64,000 bases of DNA, from positions 62,001 to 126,000 of the forward strand of contig NW_020194521.1 of NCBI RefSeq assembly GCF_002865645.1, in the 5' to 3' direction. The notes below the pieces were generated by a model. That model was not told where the DNA came from, did no database searches, and saw only the letters and a list, made by a program, of their open reading frames with translations. Made by a program: the position numbers and the translations under genes. The stretch comes from Hyaloscypha bicolor E. Taxonomy: Eukaryota; Ascomycota; Leotiomycetes; Helotiales; Hyaloscyphaceae. Below are positions 11,455 through 24,811 of the stretch, one piece after another (within the stretch, counting starts at the first letter, position 1; each line of letters starts with the position of its first letter).

Positions 11455-11687
11455 CTCGGAAGTTGTGAAAGCTGGAGAGATATATTTTCCGGAGATACAT
11501 TATTTACAAGGATCACGAGCACGATAAGGACTAGCGCCGATCGATAAGACTTCGCAGCTCGCTTAGCGCGGCGTGCAGTCCACCTGCCCCAGGTGAACAT
11601 CTATGATCCTCAAACGAGAAGGACGAAGGAGAAGCAACACCTCGAGCTGGCACGGCCCTGAGGCTCTGAAGAAGATATACTCCCGCC
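11455..11687. promoter_or_regulatory. Shared MET8/PEP7 divergent promoter
   Basis: A 233-bp interval separates two start codons pointing away from each other, so it must contain both promoters. No specific factor-binding site was recognised. Confidence 0.55.
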
Positions 11688-13812
11688 ATGTCTGGTCGAA
11701 AGCTGGGAGGCGGGAGGGTCCTGGGTAGTGGGAAGGGTTTGGCGCCTCCCGCCCTTCCGGCACATCAACGAACGTCGAGCCTGGTCTCCCCGGCTGAGAG
11801 TTTGGTTTCGGGGGATTCGAGGGATTCTACGGTTTCCCCTTTGGCTACATCGCCGTTACCTGAGGTGAACCAGGACTTGAGTTCAGTAGTGTCTTTGCAG
11901 AATGGAGGACCATCAGCAGTCGCTGCGGCGAGCACGAAGCTGTTGTGTCCGATCTGCAACGAGGAAATGGTTAGTTTCACTGTGCACCATTAAGATCTCT
12001 GCTGACACTATGCAGATGACTTTATTGCAACTAAACAGGTATTTACGATATCCAAGAAACTTCAATTTATAGTTGACCATCTGCAGACATCTCGATGACA
12101 ACCACCAAGAATTACCAGAAGTACAGCAAGACGAAGTAAAGAATTGGTTCGACAAACAAGTCCTCAAAGCAAAGAAGTTCCAACCACTGGCGGTCATTAA
12201 CCAAAAACTGAAAGGACTAGATGTATTTGAATCAAATGAGGTGGTGGCCCCTTCACCTGTACCAAGCGTTATTCCAGGCAACCGAATATCAACACCCGAA
12301 CCACACAGACCTGACCCAGATGAGGTTGTTACGAGGTCGCATTGGCAAAGGTCAGGATACAATGACCTATGTACAGAGCCAGCATGCGGGAAGAGACTGG
12401 GCCCGGTGAATGGGAGTGTGAACTGCAGGAAGTGCGGGCGTCTGTTCTGTGAGGATCATACGATGTACCAGATGAAGCTCTCGAGGTCCGCCCAGCATGA
12501 GCCAGTAAGAGGATTCTGGTGTCGAGTCTGCGAGACTTGCTTCAAGTCAAGAGAGGGATATAATGAGCACGGATTTGCACGGGACCATACGAGCGACTTT
12601 CTGGCCTTGAGGAGGAAGACGGTGGACAAGCAATATTTGGAAGTTTCGAGGCTGGAGAAACGGCTTACGAAACTCACGCAATTATTGGCAAGTCCGCCAG
12701 ACGATATGTCGGCCTCGAATGGAGGAATCCTGTCACTAGCAGGGCAAAAGAATCAACGAAAGCTGTTGGAACAGTCAGTCGTCACCTGGGAAGAGGGTGC
12801 CAAAGTCCTCAAATGCCCCTTCTGCCACCAAGAATTCGGCTCCTGGTCCTTCAGGCGGCACCACTGCCGTCTTTGCGGACGCGTAGTCTGCGCCGACCCA
12901 CGCACAAACTGCTCCTCAGAAGTAGGCCTTAACGTTGCCCCTACATCTACAAAAGAGAAATCTCCCTCCTCGCCCCCAGAACTCACCCTCGACGTCCGCA
13001 TGTGCCGCGACTGCCGCACCACAATATTCTCCAAGAAAGATTTCGCCTCTGCCCTCTCCCATAAACCACCCGACCAAAGAGCGTACGAGAATCTCTTGCA
13101 ATTCGAAAAGGGGATTCGCCTTCTACTCCCGAATTTCCAGCGCCTGATCATCGCACTCCAAGACCCTGATAAACCCCCCTCACACAACCAACTCGCCGAA
13201 GCGAGTAAAGTGCGGAAACGGCTGATAGATAGCTTTGGGAAATATGATCTTGCAGCGAAACGGATTCGGGACCTTCCCACAACAAGTACGACGCAGCAAA
13301 GGCTACAAAAAGCAATTTATCAACAATCTGCAAATTTCCTGAACCTGCACATGCTCCCCCTAAAATCCCTCCCGAAAATCCTAAAACACGCATCACCGCA
13401 CGGGCATTCTCTTTCCTCATCTTCCACTAACGGCAACGGCAACGGTCGTGTAGGCGCCTTGGCAGCGATAAAATTCAACGACATGGACTCCGCTAGCCAG
13501 GTGTCAAGCACCCACTCGAGTCAGATCTCGCAAATGGAAGCAGAGGAGAAGGAATTGCGGGAGAGGTTGATCGTACTTGAGGAGCAGAAGTTTCTTGTGG
13601 GAGAGATGATTGAGGGTGCTAAGAAGGGGAGGAAGTGGGATGAGGTTAAGGTTCTGGCTGAGAGTAAGGGCGAGTTGGAGAGGGAGATTGATGGGTTGAG
13701 GGGGATGTTGGGGCAGCTGGATTGGAGGGGGGTTTATGCTGGGAATAGTAATGGGAGTGGGGATGGAAAGGGAGGGGGTTGGAGCTTGTTGGTTGGGAAG
13801 AGGAAAAAGTGA
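11688..13812 (+). CDS. PEP7: Pep7/Vac1-like FYVE zinc-finger protein (endosomal tethering)
   Basis: Three exons, 11688-11969, 12016-12038 and 12087-13812, encode 676 residues. The 23-nt middle exon completes a C2H2 finger (CPICNEEM..LNRHLDDNH) split by two introns of 46 and 48 nt. A first FYVE-like finger follows (CGKRLG..CRKCGRLFCEDH..CRVCETCF) and then a canonical FYVE domain with the RRHHCRLCG phosphoinositide-binding motif. A Rab-binding coiled coil lies in the C-terminal half. Domain order matches yeast Pep7/Vac1 and animal rabenosyn-5, which bind PI3P on endosomes and link Rab GTPase and Vps45 during Golgi-to-vacuole transport. The C-terminal tail is Gly-rich. Confidence 0.92.
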
Positions 13813-14647
13813 TATAGGGGATGGGGCATTTGGGGTATATGTTTATAGGGAGGCGACAGATGCATGCATTGCGAGGCGTTCGGATAGCGGGTACATCGGG
13901 GGGTGTTTGGAGCGCTTCAATTTGAGTATCTTATCTTGCTGTCGTATATTCAGTCTATATGAGAAGAAGTTCAGACTTCTATATGAGCAGTGGACTATCT
14001 TCATCCGAGGCGAAGTGTGGAGTCCTGCTTGAGACGTGCTTGTACAGAAGAATTGCCTATCACCCGCAATTTCTCAGAAAGCCTGAAACATCAAAACAAT
14101 ACGTAACCAATTTTTTTTTCTTCAAATCTCAGAGATTCACCTTTCGCCTCGGTGACAATCTCTATGTGTCAGAACTTTTGGAACATTCAACCGATGTGCA
14201 GCAAAAGGTCGAGGATGACAATTCACTGAAGGTGTAGAGATTAGATGAAAGGATCTAGCTTTCACATCAGACGAAAGTCGACAGGCTTTCAATGGATTGG
14301 AAATTTCGGTACATTGAGTGCGATTTACGACTTTACAATGTAAGAGAGAAGTCACTCTCGAGTTCGAGGAGACTCTTAATTTATCAGGGTTTTGGGAACA
14401 TTGATTCGATATACACAAAAGTTTTGGCCTTCTCGAATCTTTACTCTCCCAACCAGTCTCCAGCAACATTGAAGCTCGTGAACACACGATACTTCACATC
14501 CTGAACGGGAGCAAAAAAAGGAGCAACAAGATTCTTTTTATTTGCAAATAATGCAGAAGTGGTCATTGTACAGGTTACATGGGGAATCTATGCCATCCGA
14601 TTACAAGCACCACATTTCCCCCTCCCCCTCACGCGCACCTCATCCAC
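13813..14647. other. Convergent 3' region, no gene
   Basis: 835 bp between the stops of PEP7 (+) and LAT1 (-). Short frames such as 14137-14487 (minus) and 13959-14237 (plus) have no recognisable motif. Presumably 3' untranslated regions and spacer. Confidence 0.55.
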
Positions 14648-16151
14648 TTAAAGCAACAACTCCAACGGATTCTCCACCACCTTCTTAAACTCCCGGATCC
14701 ACTCGCCACCCACAGCACCATCCACAACCTTATGATCAAAGCTAGCCGTAACAACTATCTGATCATCCCAGTCTATCGATGCCCCCTCTTCTGACTCAAC
14801 GGGGATCGCGACCTTCTTCGTTGTGCCGACGGCAAGGATACCGGCTTGTGGCGGGTTGATCACGGCAGTGAAGCGGTCGATGGCGGGGTTCATGCCCATG
14901 TTAGAGATGGTGAAGGTTCCGCCTTGGTATTCTTCTGGCTTGAGCTTGCCGTCCCTTGCGCGCTTGCCGAGATCTTTAACTTGTGCGGAAATGGATTCGA
15001 GACCAAGACCTTCAACGTTCTTGACGATAGGTGTCATGAGACCAACAGGTGTTGCAACTGCGACCTGAGAATTATTGTGTTAGTTCTTGGAGGCGAGACA
15101 GGGTCAGGGAAAATTTACACTGATATCGACGTTATTGAATTGTCGGATGAAACCGTCTCTCCAGCTTGAGTTGACGGTGGGGACTTTCTTGCATGCAATG
15201 GCGCAGGCCTTGATGAGAAAGTCGTTAACTGAGAGCTTGTATTTTCCGTCTGCGGAGGCGTTGAGAGCTTGTCGGAGCTTCAGGAGCTTGGACACGGAAA
15301 CGGTGGCAGCAACGAAGTAATGAGGGTTTTGGGTAAATGATTCGGTAAGGCGGTTGGCAATCGTCTTTCGCATAGAGGTGGTAGGAGTGTCGGTGTATGA
15401 TGATACTGCCGTTGGAGCACCTGGAGCTGCTGACGCGCTGCTAGATTGAGCCTTCTTAACATCAGCCTCCGTGATTTGTCCGCCAGTTCCGGTGCCCTTG
15501 AGGCCAGTAATCTTGATACCATTCTCAATAGCCAGTCTAACTGCAGCAGCGCTGGCATTTGGGATTCGGTCTAAAGCTGATTGGAGTCTGCCACCGCTTG
15601 AGGGTTCTTCAATGGGTTCGGGGGCTGATGTCTCGGATTTGGGAGGAGCTGTTCCGGATTCCGTGTCTGCTGGCTCAGAAGACTCGCTGGCTTCCTCTTT
15701 CGGTGGTAGGGGAGCCTTCTTCTCTCCACCAGCATCCTCAATTGTGAAAGAGTCAAAAGCCGCCGCATCCTCACCCTCCTCAATCATAACTGCGATAGGC
15801 TTGAAAAGGTTAGCAGCACAGATGCTAGAAACCCAATTGGGGACTCACATTGCCAACTGCAACATCCTTCTCCCCCGAATCCCGCAGAATCTTTGCCAGG
15901 ACACCCTCTTCTTGAAACTCGAAGTCCATTTGAGCTTTGTCCGTCTCAATCTCAACCAGGACATCACCGGGTGAAATCGCATCCCCAACCTTCTTCTGCC
16001 ACGTCCCAATATTTCCTGCTGTCATTGTCGGCGATAGAGCAGGCATTGTGACCACCGTGTGGGGTGGGAAGGGTTTCGAGGCATAGCATCTTGCGAATTG
16101 GAAGGAGAGCGAGGATTGCAGGGCGCGCCGTCTCAGCACCGCGGCGAACAT
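14648..16151 (-). CDS. LAT1: Dihydrolipoamide acetyltransferase, E2 of pyruvate dehydrogenase
   Basis: Exons 16151-15849, 15799-15119 and 15064-14648 give 466 residues. The first 25-30 form an Arg-rich, acid-free mitochondrial presequence ([17 protein letters not shown]). One lipoyl domain follows with the lipoylated Lys in [12 protein letters not shown] (K72), then an Ala/Pro/Ser-rich linker. Next is the E1/E3-binding domain ([20 protein letters not shown]...GTGTGGQI) and the catalytic acetyltransferase domain, ending in [10 protein letters not shown] (His439, Asp443). E2 moves the acetyl group from E1 to CoA in the mitochondrial matrix. Both introns (49 and 54 nt) are phase 0. Met 16151 was preferred over an upstream in-frame Met because it begins the presequence. 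Divergent with SEC7. Confidence 0.95.
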
Positions 16152-16602
16152 TTTGAAGGAGCTGCAGAAAGAACGAAGGTCGAAAATCGGACGAGAGGCA
16201 AGCTTCAAGACGTATCCAGACAATTGACGTCCTGGATTCACGACGTCGACGTGGGCGGTGGCTGGAGCTGGAGCTGGCGCGACAATAAGCTGAAGGAGAA
16301 ATGTTGAAATTCGGGAAAGCCAAAATTCAGTCGGCGTTGGGAGCTTGCAGGCGAGCTACGGGCTGAACCCGCCTAGCGCATCCTGAAGCGCCCGAGCGGT
16401 TTTCATTGGCCCGGCAGGCGCAACCCCTTGCCCGCGATTATCACTGTCAGATCCGCTCGGATTTATTTCGAGCTGGGGGTTACGTGGTAGCCCAGAATTT
16501 TGAAATCTCGCACTCCGACTTCTGCGACTCTAACGAACAAATCGTCGACCGCAGGACGAGGGCATACGTGCGAATGGAAGGAGGACCCTCACAGAGCCCA
16601 CC
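16152..16602. promoter_or_regulatory. Shared LAT1/SEC7 divergent promoter
   Basis: 451 bp between divergent start codons. It contains a CpG-rich stretch but no recognised motif. Short frames here are not supported. Confidence 0.5.
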
Positions 16603-19600
16603 ATGAGCTCAATAGTGTTTGTGGTATCGGCCCTCGAAGCTATTGCGGCTTCGAAGGAGGCACACAAGAAACACCAGCTGAACGACTCGGTCCAAAAAGC
16701 GCTGAAAGGCATCAAGGAACATGAACCCCAATTACCAGACCCCGAGGTCATTTTCGAGCCACTGCAACTGGCGACAAAATCCGGGAGCATTCCCCTGACC
16801 ACGACTGCCTTGGACTGCATCGGAAAGCTTATCAGTTATTCCTACTTCTCAGTCCCATCATCGCCGAATGCAGACAAGGAGGCTTCTCGAGAGCCCCTGA
16901 TCGAACGAGCGATCGATACAATATGCAACTGCTTCCAGGGGGAGACTACACCGGTGGAAATCCAATTGCAGATTGTCAAGTCCTTACTTGCAGCTGTCCT
17001 GAACGACAAAATTGTGGTACATGGTGCTGGACTGCTGAAAGCTGTCCGGCAAGTCTACAATGTATTCCTACTCTCGAAAAGCAGTGCGAACCAGCAGGTG
17101 GCGCAGGGGACATTGACGCAGATGGTGGGGACAGTCTTCGAGAGAGTCAAGACCCGGATACACATGAAAGAGGCACGGCTGAACCTGTCGAGGTTAGGGA
17201 AGGGTGCTGCAAACGCGAGCTCATTTACAGTCGATGCCACCGAATCCATCAACGAAGCCTCGGGCAATATGGACGAATCTGTAGAGGAAAGCGCTGCATC
17301 CGAAGCTCCTTCCAGCGAGGACGGGCCTAAACTCACTCTCAAGGACCTCGAACACCGAAAGAGCTTCGACGACTCGCAGATGGGAGAAGGGCCTACGATG
17401 GTCACACAAGTGAAGCCTGTGGTGCCATCGCCACGATCGAACTCGGGACAGACACCCCCTGAAAGCACCACAGATGAGGGTATGGACAGTGACGAGAGCG
17501 AGGACGAGGTCTACATACGAGATGCATACTTGGTTTTCCGATCATTCTGCAATCTCAGCACGAAAGTTCTGCCTCCCGACCAACTGTACGATTTAAAGGG
17601 GCAGGCGATGCGCTCGAAATTGATTTCACTTCACCTCATTCACACCTTACTCAATAATAATATGCTCGTCTTCATTTCTCCATTATGTACGATCACCAAC
17701 AGCAAAAGCAACGAGCCGACAGGATTTCTACAGGCCATCAAATTCTACCTATGTCTCAGCATCACACGAAATGGAGCTAGTTCAGTGGATAGGGTATTTG
17801 AGGTGTGCTGCGAGATATTCTGGCTTATGCTCAAGTTCATGAGAGCTCCATTTAAGGTTTGTGTGATATTTTAGCTTTGAGGTCATGTTGCTAATAATTT
17901 GTAGAAAGAGATAGAAGTGTTCTTAAATGAGATTTATCTCGCCCTTTTGGAACGAAGAAATGCGCCTGTGGCACAGAAGCTATATTTCATGGGAATCCTA
18001 CAGCGATTCTGTGCAGACCCACGAGCTTTAGTTGAAACATACCTCAACTACGACTGTGACAGGAATTCTGTCGACAACATGTTCCAGACTTTAATTGAAG
18101 ATCTTTCAAGAGCAGCCAGCTCTCCCGTATTGATCACCCCTTTTCATCAGCAACAATACGAAGAGAAAGCTGCAAAATCCGGGTCAAACGGATCAGAATG
18201 GCAATCCCGTGGAACTCTTCCTCCGCCACTTTCTACCGTGCATATGAACGATCGCCACACGACTATGGATGATGAGGTTCCGAAAGAGTACATCATCAAA
18301 AGGCAAGCACTGGACGCTCTGGTTGAGACTTTGAGATCTTTGGTCAACTGGTCTCAACAAGGCATCGCTGAAGTTTCTGGCAACCTAGAAACGGATACCA
18401 GGGCTTCTGAGGATTTTCGCGAGTCGATTGATCCCTCAGCAAACGACAGTTCTTCAAAGATCACCAATGGTGATACCCCAACTCACCCTTCGACCCCGCT
18501 ATTGGATGACGACCCCGAGCAACTAGAAAAGGAGAAGCAGAGAAAAACTGCCCTGAGCAATGCCATCAAACAGTTCAATTTCAAGCCCAAACGGGGTATC
18601 AAACTTTTACTCGAAGAAGGCTTCATCTCACATTCTACCCCCGAAGAAATCGCTCTCTTCTTACTCAGAGAAGAGAAACTAGATAAAGCCCAGATTGGAG
18701 AATTCTTGGGCGAAGGCGACGAGTGGAACATTTCGATTATGCATGCATTCGTGGACGCCATGGACTTCACAAAACGGCGTTTCGTTGATGCCTTGAGGCA
18801 ATTCCTGCAATCTTTCAGGCTTCCCGGCGAGGCCCAGAAGATTGATCGCTTCATGCTGAAGTTCGCCAATCGATATGTAATGCAGAATCCCAACGCTTTT
18901 GCTAACGCAGACACTGCTTATGTTCTGTCCTACTCGGTGGTGATGTTGAACACCGATCAGCACAGCAGCAAAGTCGTGAAGCGAATGACGAAGGAGGACT
19001 TCATCAAAAATAATCGAGGCATCAACGACAACGCAGATCTTCCGGACGAATATCTCATTGGCATATATGATGAGATTCGGAAAGAGGAGATTGTGCTCAA
19101 GAGTGAGCGAGAGGCTGCTGCGGCTAATGGCGTTCCTCAGTCCACGGGCGGCATTGCGTCTGGTTTGGGTCAGGCGTTGGCAACTGTTGGTCGTGATCTC
19201 CAGCGTGAAGCATATTTGCAGCAATCCGAACAGATCTCCCATAGATCAGAGCAATTGTTCAAGAACCTCTTTCGAAATCAGCGCAAGAATTCCTCCAAGG
19301 CTGGAGCAATCAAATTCATCCCAGCTACATCGTTCAAGCACGTCGGGCCAATGTTTGACGTGACTTGGATGTCTTTCTTTTCAGGTCTCTCTGGTCAAAT
19401 GCAGAACGCTCACAACATTGAGATCATCAAACTATGTATGGAGGGGATGAAACTGGCAGTTCGTATTGCATGCCTTTTCGATTTGGAAACGCCACGAGAA
19501 GCTTTTGTTTCCGCTCTGAAGAATGCTACCAACCTCAACAACCCAACTGAGATGCAAGCAAAGAACGTTGAAGCCTTGAAGGTGTTGATCGATATTGGGC

Positions 19601-22125
19601 AGACAGAAGGAAATCTCTTGAAGTCCTCATGGAGAGATATCTTAATGTGTATCAGTCAGCTTGACCGACTGCAACTGATATCAGATGGAGTGGACGAAAG
19701 CTCGATACCAGATGTTTCAAAAGCTCGAATCGTTGCCCCCTCAAGACCGGACACTGCATCTTCGAGAAAGTCGTCGCAGTCACAAAGACCGTCGCGGCCA
19801 AGGCCTCGATCCACCACCTCAAGCACAAGCTACTCGATGGAGATTGCCATGGAAAGCCGGTCAGACGAAGTAATAAAAGGTGTGGACCGGATATTTACTA
19901 ACACTGCGAATCTCTCTGGAGAGGCAATCGTGTATTTCGTGCGGGCGCTTACAGAAGTGAGCTGGGAGGAAATCAAGATCTCAGGCCAAAACGAATCGCC
20001 GAGAACATACAGTCTTCAAAAGCTGGTCGAGATCAGTTATTACAACATGACTCGAGTCAGATTCGAATGGACAAATATCTGGGTGGTCTTGGGCGAGCAC
20101 TTCAATCGCGTGGGCTGCTATAATAATACCGCAGTTGTCTTCTTCGCCTTGGACTCTTTACGGCAGTTGTCGATGCGATTTATGGAGATCGAGGAGTTGC
20201 CAGGTTTCAAGTTCCAAAAAGATTTCCTCAAGCCATTCGAGCATGTCATGTCTAACTCTACGGTGGTGACTGTCAAGGATATGGTTCTTCGATGTCTGAT
20301 CCAGATGATTCAAGCCCGAGGAGAGAACATTCGATCCGGCTGGAGAACGATGTTTGGTGTTTTCACCGTGGCTGCCCGAGAACCATACGAGAGTATCGTC
20401 AATCTCGCGTTTGAGAACGTCAACCAGGTTTACAAGACCCGGTTTGGTGTGGTCATCTCTCAAGGTGCCTTTGCAGATCTCATCGTATGCTTGACGGAGT
20501 TTTCCAAGAACATGAAGTTCCAAAAGAAAGGGTTGCAGGCAATGGAGACTCTGAAGTCGATAATTCCCAAGATGCTCAAGACACCAGAATGTCCTCTATC
20601 GAACCGATCGAATGTCAACTCTGATGGCTCGGCTAAATCTGCTGACGGCGCCTTGAAGCAAATCAGTCGAACAAGCCAAGAGGAAGCTTTCTGGTTCCCA
20701 GTTCTGTTTGCATTCCATGACGTCTTGATGACTGGAGAAGACCTTGAAGTCAGATCGAATGCGCTAAACTACCTCTTCGATTCTCTCATACGGTATGGTG
20801 GAGACTTCCCGCCTGACTTCTGGGATATTCTTTGGAGACAGCTTTTGTACCCTATCTTCATGGTGCTCAAGTCGAAGTCTGAACTGTCGAATGCTCTCAC
20901 CCATGAAGAGCTTTCCGTCTGGCTATCAACAACCATGATCCAAGCTCTCCGGAATATGATCACACTCTTCACCCATTATTTCGAATCGCTTGAATACATG
21001 CTCGATAGATTTTTGGATCTGCTCGCCTTATGCATATGCCAAGAGAATGATACAATCGCAAGAATCGGTAGCAATTGTCTGCAACAACTCATCTTGCAGA
21101 ACGTCACCAAGTTCACACCAGAACATTGGTCGAAGATTGTCGGAGCCTTCGTATCGTTATTCGAAAGAACAACAGCTTATCAACTTTTCTCTGCTGCGAC
21201 CTCATCCTCGGGAGCCGACGGGCCTACGAACGGTGCTTCGCCATTAGAAGAACTAGGAGACGACAAATCTCTCAAGATAAACGGCACCAATGGCGCCTCC
21301 ACATCCGACATCGAAAGTGTAAACGACGACGAAGCCAAGACGCCCACGACCGCCGCCACGGATCTCGAAGATTACAAGCCGCAATCAGGCCTGCAACAAC
21401 AACCCGTTGTTGTCACAGCAGCCAGACGCCGCTTCTTCAACCAAATCATCACCAAATGCGTCCTGCAACTCCTAATGATCGAAACCGTCAACGAGCTCTT
21501 CTCTAACGACGCAGTCTACGCACAGATTCCTTCCCCCGAGCTACTGCGCCTTATGGCCCTCCTGAAGAAATCCTTCCTCTTCGCGAAGAAGTTCAACGAA
21601 AACAAGGAGCTACGAATGAGATTATGGCGCGAAGGCTTCATGAAACAACCTCCCAACCTTCTGAAGCAAGAGAGCGGGTCTGCCGCAACGTACGTGAGCA
21701 TCCTGCTACGCATGTACCACGACACCTCCGACGAGCGGTTGCGGAACCGCTCAGACACGGAAGCTGCACTCGTCCCCTTGTGCGCGGACATTATTCGCGG
21801 CTTCGTGGAGTTGGAAGAAGAATCACAACAACGAAACATTATCGCATGGAGGCCGGTTGTTGTCGATGTGTTGGAGGGCTATACGAATTTCCCGCAGGAA
21901 GGGTTCGAGAAGTATGTCGAGGTTTTCTATCCGCTTGGTGTGGAGCTTTTGAATAGGGATCTGGGAGGCGAGGTCAGAGTTGCACTTCAAGGGTTACTAA
22001 GGAGAGTGGGAGAGGTGAAGTTGGGGCTGACCGGGTTGAGTTTGGGGGTAGGGATGAGGGCGGAGACACCGGTTAGTCCTGGTGCGGCTTCGTTCGCGAG
22101 TCGTAGGGGGAGTAGAAGGGATTGA
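16603..22125 (+). CDS. SEC7: Sec7-family Arf guanine-nucleotide exchange factor (BIG/Sec7 type)
   Basis: Two exons, 16603-17856 and 17905-22125, joined across a 48-nt intron, give 1824 residues, in the usual range for fungal Sec7. The N-terminal DCB and HUS regions (LQIVKSLLAAV..., VYIRDAYLVFRSFCNLS) precede the Sec7 domain at about 640-815. That domain includes FNFKPKRGIKLL, the glutamate-finger motif RLPGEAQKIDR (Glu727) and SYSVVMLNTDQHS. The long C-terminal HDS repeats follow. The protein activates Arf GTPases at the trans-Golgi and drives coat assembly. Low-complexity Ser/Pro stretches interrupt the middle. The start at 16603 reads straight into a conserved helix; a further upstream exon cannot be excluded. 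Confidence 0.93.
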
Positions 22126-22450
22126 GAAAGAGGAAGTGGTTTCATTTCTTTAGTTTTCTATTTCAGCGTGACATCTAGGGCAGAATATGATGTGCCGTTG
22201 GGGAGTTTGGTGGACTGCAAGGGATCGGATAATTCGTAGATGGATAGGTGTCTTGTATGATATAACGAGCAGCGGAAATCTGATGTTTGTAGACTTGGAT
22301 TGCTTTGCTCATGGTTACAATCTGTTCGTTGCATTTTTTGCGAATCTATCATTTTTCCACTAGATTCTTCCTAGCCCTCGCGCGGAACCTTCAGAGCTTA
22401 GGCGAGAGAAGTAATCAAGCTCAACAACAAAAACAACTACAACAACAAAT
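22126..22450. other. Convergent 3' region
   Basis: 325 bp between SEC7 (+) and the GNAT gene (-); nothing else seen. Confidence 0.55.
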
Positions 22451-23053
22451 TCACCCACTCCCCCTCACCAGCCCCCAAATCTCCAACCCCGCCAACCTTC
22501 CATCCTTCCAAATCCCCCACTTCAATGTCCCCTCGTGCTCAAAACCCACCTTCCTCAACACCCTCCCGCTCCCAACGTTAAAATCATGCACCTCCGCCTC
22601 AATCCTCACGAATTTCGGAAAACTCCTCCACACCCACCCCACAAAAGTCCCTACAACTTCCGTCATGATCCCCTTCCCCCAATACTCCCTGCCAACCCAA
22701 TACCCGATCTTCGCCGTCCTCGCTCTGATATCCTCGCCTGGACAGAACTCGATGGAGCCGATGCAGACATCGCGGGAAGCTATCGCGTACATGGATGGAA
22801 GCGCGGGTCCGGTCCACGATGCCCCGGAACAAGCCCAGTTGCGAGAGTCACTGGCGCGTGCGATGTAGGAGTGCGCGGAGGTGAGGGTGAAGGGGAATGG
22901 GACGATGTCCGGGCCGTTGAGCCACATTTCCTTGTCATTGGCGTGGTGGGCGAGGGAGGGGGCGTCGAAGGTGCGAAAGGGGCGGATTGTGAGGGAGCGG
23001 GTGAGGGTAAGGATTGGTGGGGCGTTAGTTGGGCCTGCGAGTGGGGAAGGCAT
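22451..23053 (-). CDS. GNAT-family N-acetyltransferase (RimJ/RimL type)
   Basis: A single-exon frame of 200 residues. Visible GNAT features are the start of the fold (LTIRPFRTFDAPSLAHHAND), the central strand (VCIGSIEFCPG) and IGYWVGREYWGKGIMTEVV, the acetyl-CoA pyrophosphate-binding loop. The closing segment FNVGSGRVLRKVGFEHEG is typical of the RimJ/RimL subgroup, which acetylates protein N-termini or small amines. Substrate unknown. High GC and no intron. The start Met is the first in frame; the N-terminal Pro-rich dozen residues are not conserved-looking. Confidence 0.88.
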   Translation of the reverse strand: MPSPLAGPTNAPPILTLTRSLTIRPFRTFDAPSLAHHANDKEMWLNGPDIVPFPFTLTSAHSYIARASDSRNWACSGASWTGPALPSMYAIASRDVCIGSIEFCPGEDIRARTAKIGYWVGREYWGKGIMTEVVGTFVGWVWRSFPKFVRIEAEVHDFNVGSGRVLRKVGFEHEGTLKWGIWKDGRLAGLEIWGLVRGSG

Positions 23054-24811
23054 CTTGCTCGTGCGGTTTTAGGCGAAGGGGGCGCGTGAGAGACTGCCGT
23101 CTGGAGCGTGTGGATTGAGAAAAAGAGTGCTAGTTGAGTGCGTGAAGATGCTGGATGAAGAGCCTTGGACAATCAGCTATTGACATCCAAACTACTCTGT
23201 TTTTATAAGAGCACTTACCGTGTGACTCATTGCTAATGCTGCCATCACGGTCAAATGGTCGGCCAAACAGGGGTTGTTTCAATCGTGCTTGACAAGGCAA
23301 TTGGTATCCGTCCCCCCCTATTGACCTCGCTTACTTTAGCGAGACACGCATCCATCCTTGCTTCGACGCTTCTTGCCCGTAGACGGGCTGGGAAGAGTGG
23401 AGTCACTAAAAACGACAACTCTCTCCTCCGAAAGGTATTCTCGACTCTCTGCACTGTCAGAAGACATGCATATCCCCATTATCGTCGAGAAGGCGCTCGC
23501 TCGCAGCCAGGTCGAGATGACTATGAAATCTCCTGAGTCCGGTCCCCAGACAAAAGGTATCACTGCTTATTGTTTGAAGAGCAGTAAGAGCAATGAGCTG
23601 TCACTCTTCGGTAAAGAGATTTACACGTGTGATAAGATAAGCGGAGAAAAGATTAAGTTAGTTCGAGTAGAGAAGTTCAATTTTAGAGTTGATAAAAAAT
23701 TATTTAAATTAGTTCCGTGAGGAAATTAGGTGGCGACTGTTTATGTTAATAAGGAGAAACATAGGGAGAAGAGAGCAGTAGTTGCGGCGAAGTTAAGACG
23801 GGAGAGAGTGTGATGGCACGGGAAGGAAGTACAGAATGTGTCCTGAACATTGTAAGATTAGCAATGTCTTAGGGTACCCAGTGAGAATGATCGTACAAGC
23901 GCTTCCGCCGTTTTGATGCATGTACAACCGGCGGTAGCGAGGGTCTGGCTGGCACTAACACTGTATACCAGGAACTTTTGGCCCTGTTCAGCACACACTG
24001 TGAAGAAGGCGTTCTGCACTCGAAAGAAAAGAAAATATGGCCTTCTGCGCTCGAGAGAACATACTCTATGCTTGGGGACTTCCTCGGCCGCTTGGCCATG
24101 TTGTTTTTGCATCAACTCGTACATTGGCACGAGTTCTGATCGCCGGTCTCTCCATTCTTAGCACATTCTTGGCAGAGATCCATCGGAATACTTGCGTTCT
24201 TGAGATGCATCCGTAGTCCTAGAGGAGACTTTGTTCCCGAGTCCCATCTTTTGCTGGCAGCTCTCGCCCTTGGGGGAGATTCGTGTATGGGAGTGGTAAT
24301 GCAGGGCCGTTACCATAAAGTTTGAGAAAAGATGAGCTTCGGGAGTGGTGGACCCAGTGACTCGGGCTCCATTGCCCCGAAATTATGGGGCTGGAATGGC
24401 TTTCCAGGGTCTAACCGAGTTTTCATCGCAACATCTCCAACCTTATCCCTATTCCTTTTCGTCCAATATTGAGGCATTTCAGCCAGTGCTGAACACGGTG
24501 CTGAATAAGGTGTGGACTCCGTGAAAGGAGAGCTCGTCAGCCTTGTTTCGATCATTTCAGCGTATTCACGGAAGGGTGCGCGATAGTCGTCGTGTGCTGT
24601 GTCTAAAGTTTGGGAGAGCCATCGGGTTGGTTCGGGGAAGCTGCGCTGTGGCATGGAAATCCCTCGTGGGACGAAGGTACATAAGAGAGACAATCTGGTA
24701 CAGGGAGCTGTTCCCATCGTTCAAATTTTTTTTGGAGTAACTGCCCGCTTCGACTGTTGAATTTTTATTGCCTCACTTGAGTCGATTTCGCCCCCAAGTT
24801 GCTTTGCCGCG
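23054..24811. other. Long intergenic region, no supported gene
   Basis: About 1.76 kb. Open frames on both strands (23336-23563, 23858-24130, 24310-24717) lack motifs, start context and splice partners. A short A-rich patch lies at 23680-23720. 3'-proximal sequence should hold the promoter of the following hydrolase gene. Confidence 0.45.

Noticed and set aside
15471..15974. 167-residue plus-strand open frame
   Set aside because: Lies antisense to the second LAT1 exon, whose lipoyl-linker and E3-binding domain are unmistakable.
18679..19242. 187-residue minus-strand open frame
   Set aside because: Antisense shadow of the conserved Sec7 catalytic domain.
23336..23720. Overlapping frames on both strands in the spacer after the GNAT gene
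   Set aside because: No family resemblance, mutually exclusive, and composition grades into AT-rich noncoding sequence.
24310..24717. 135-residue minus-strand frame upstream of the hydrolase
   Set aside because: No recognisable domain or signal peptide and no partner exons; it overlaps the presumed promoter of the hydrolase.
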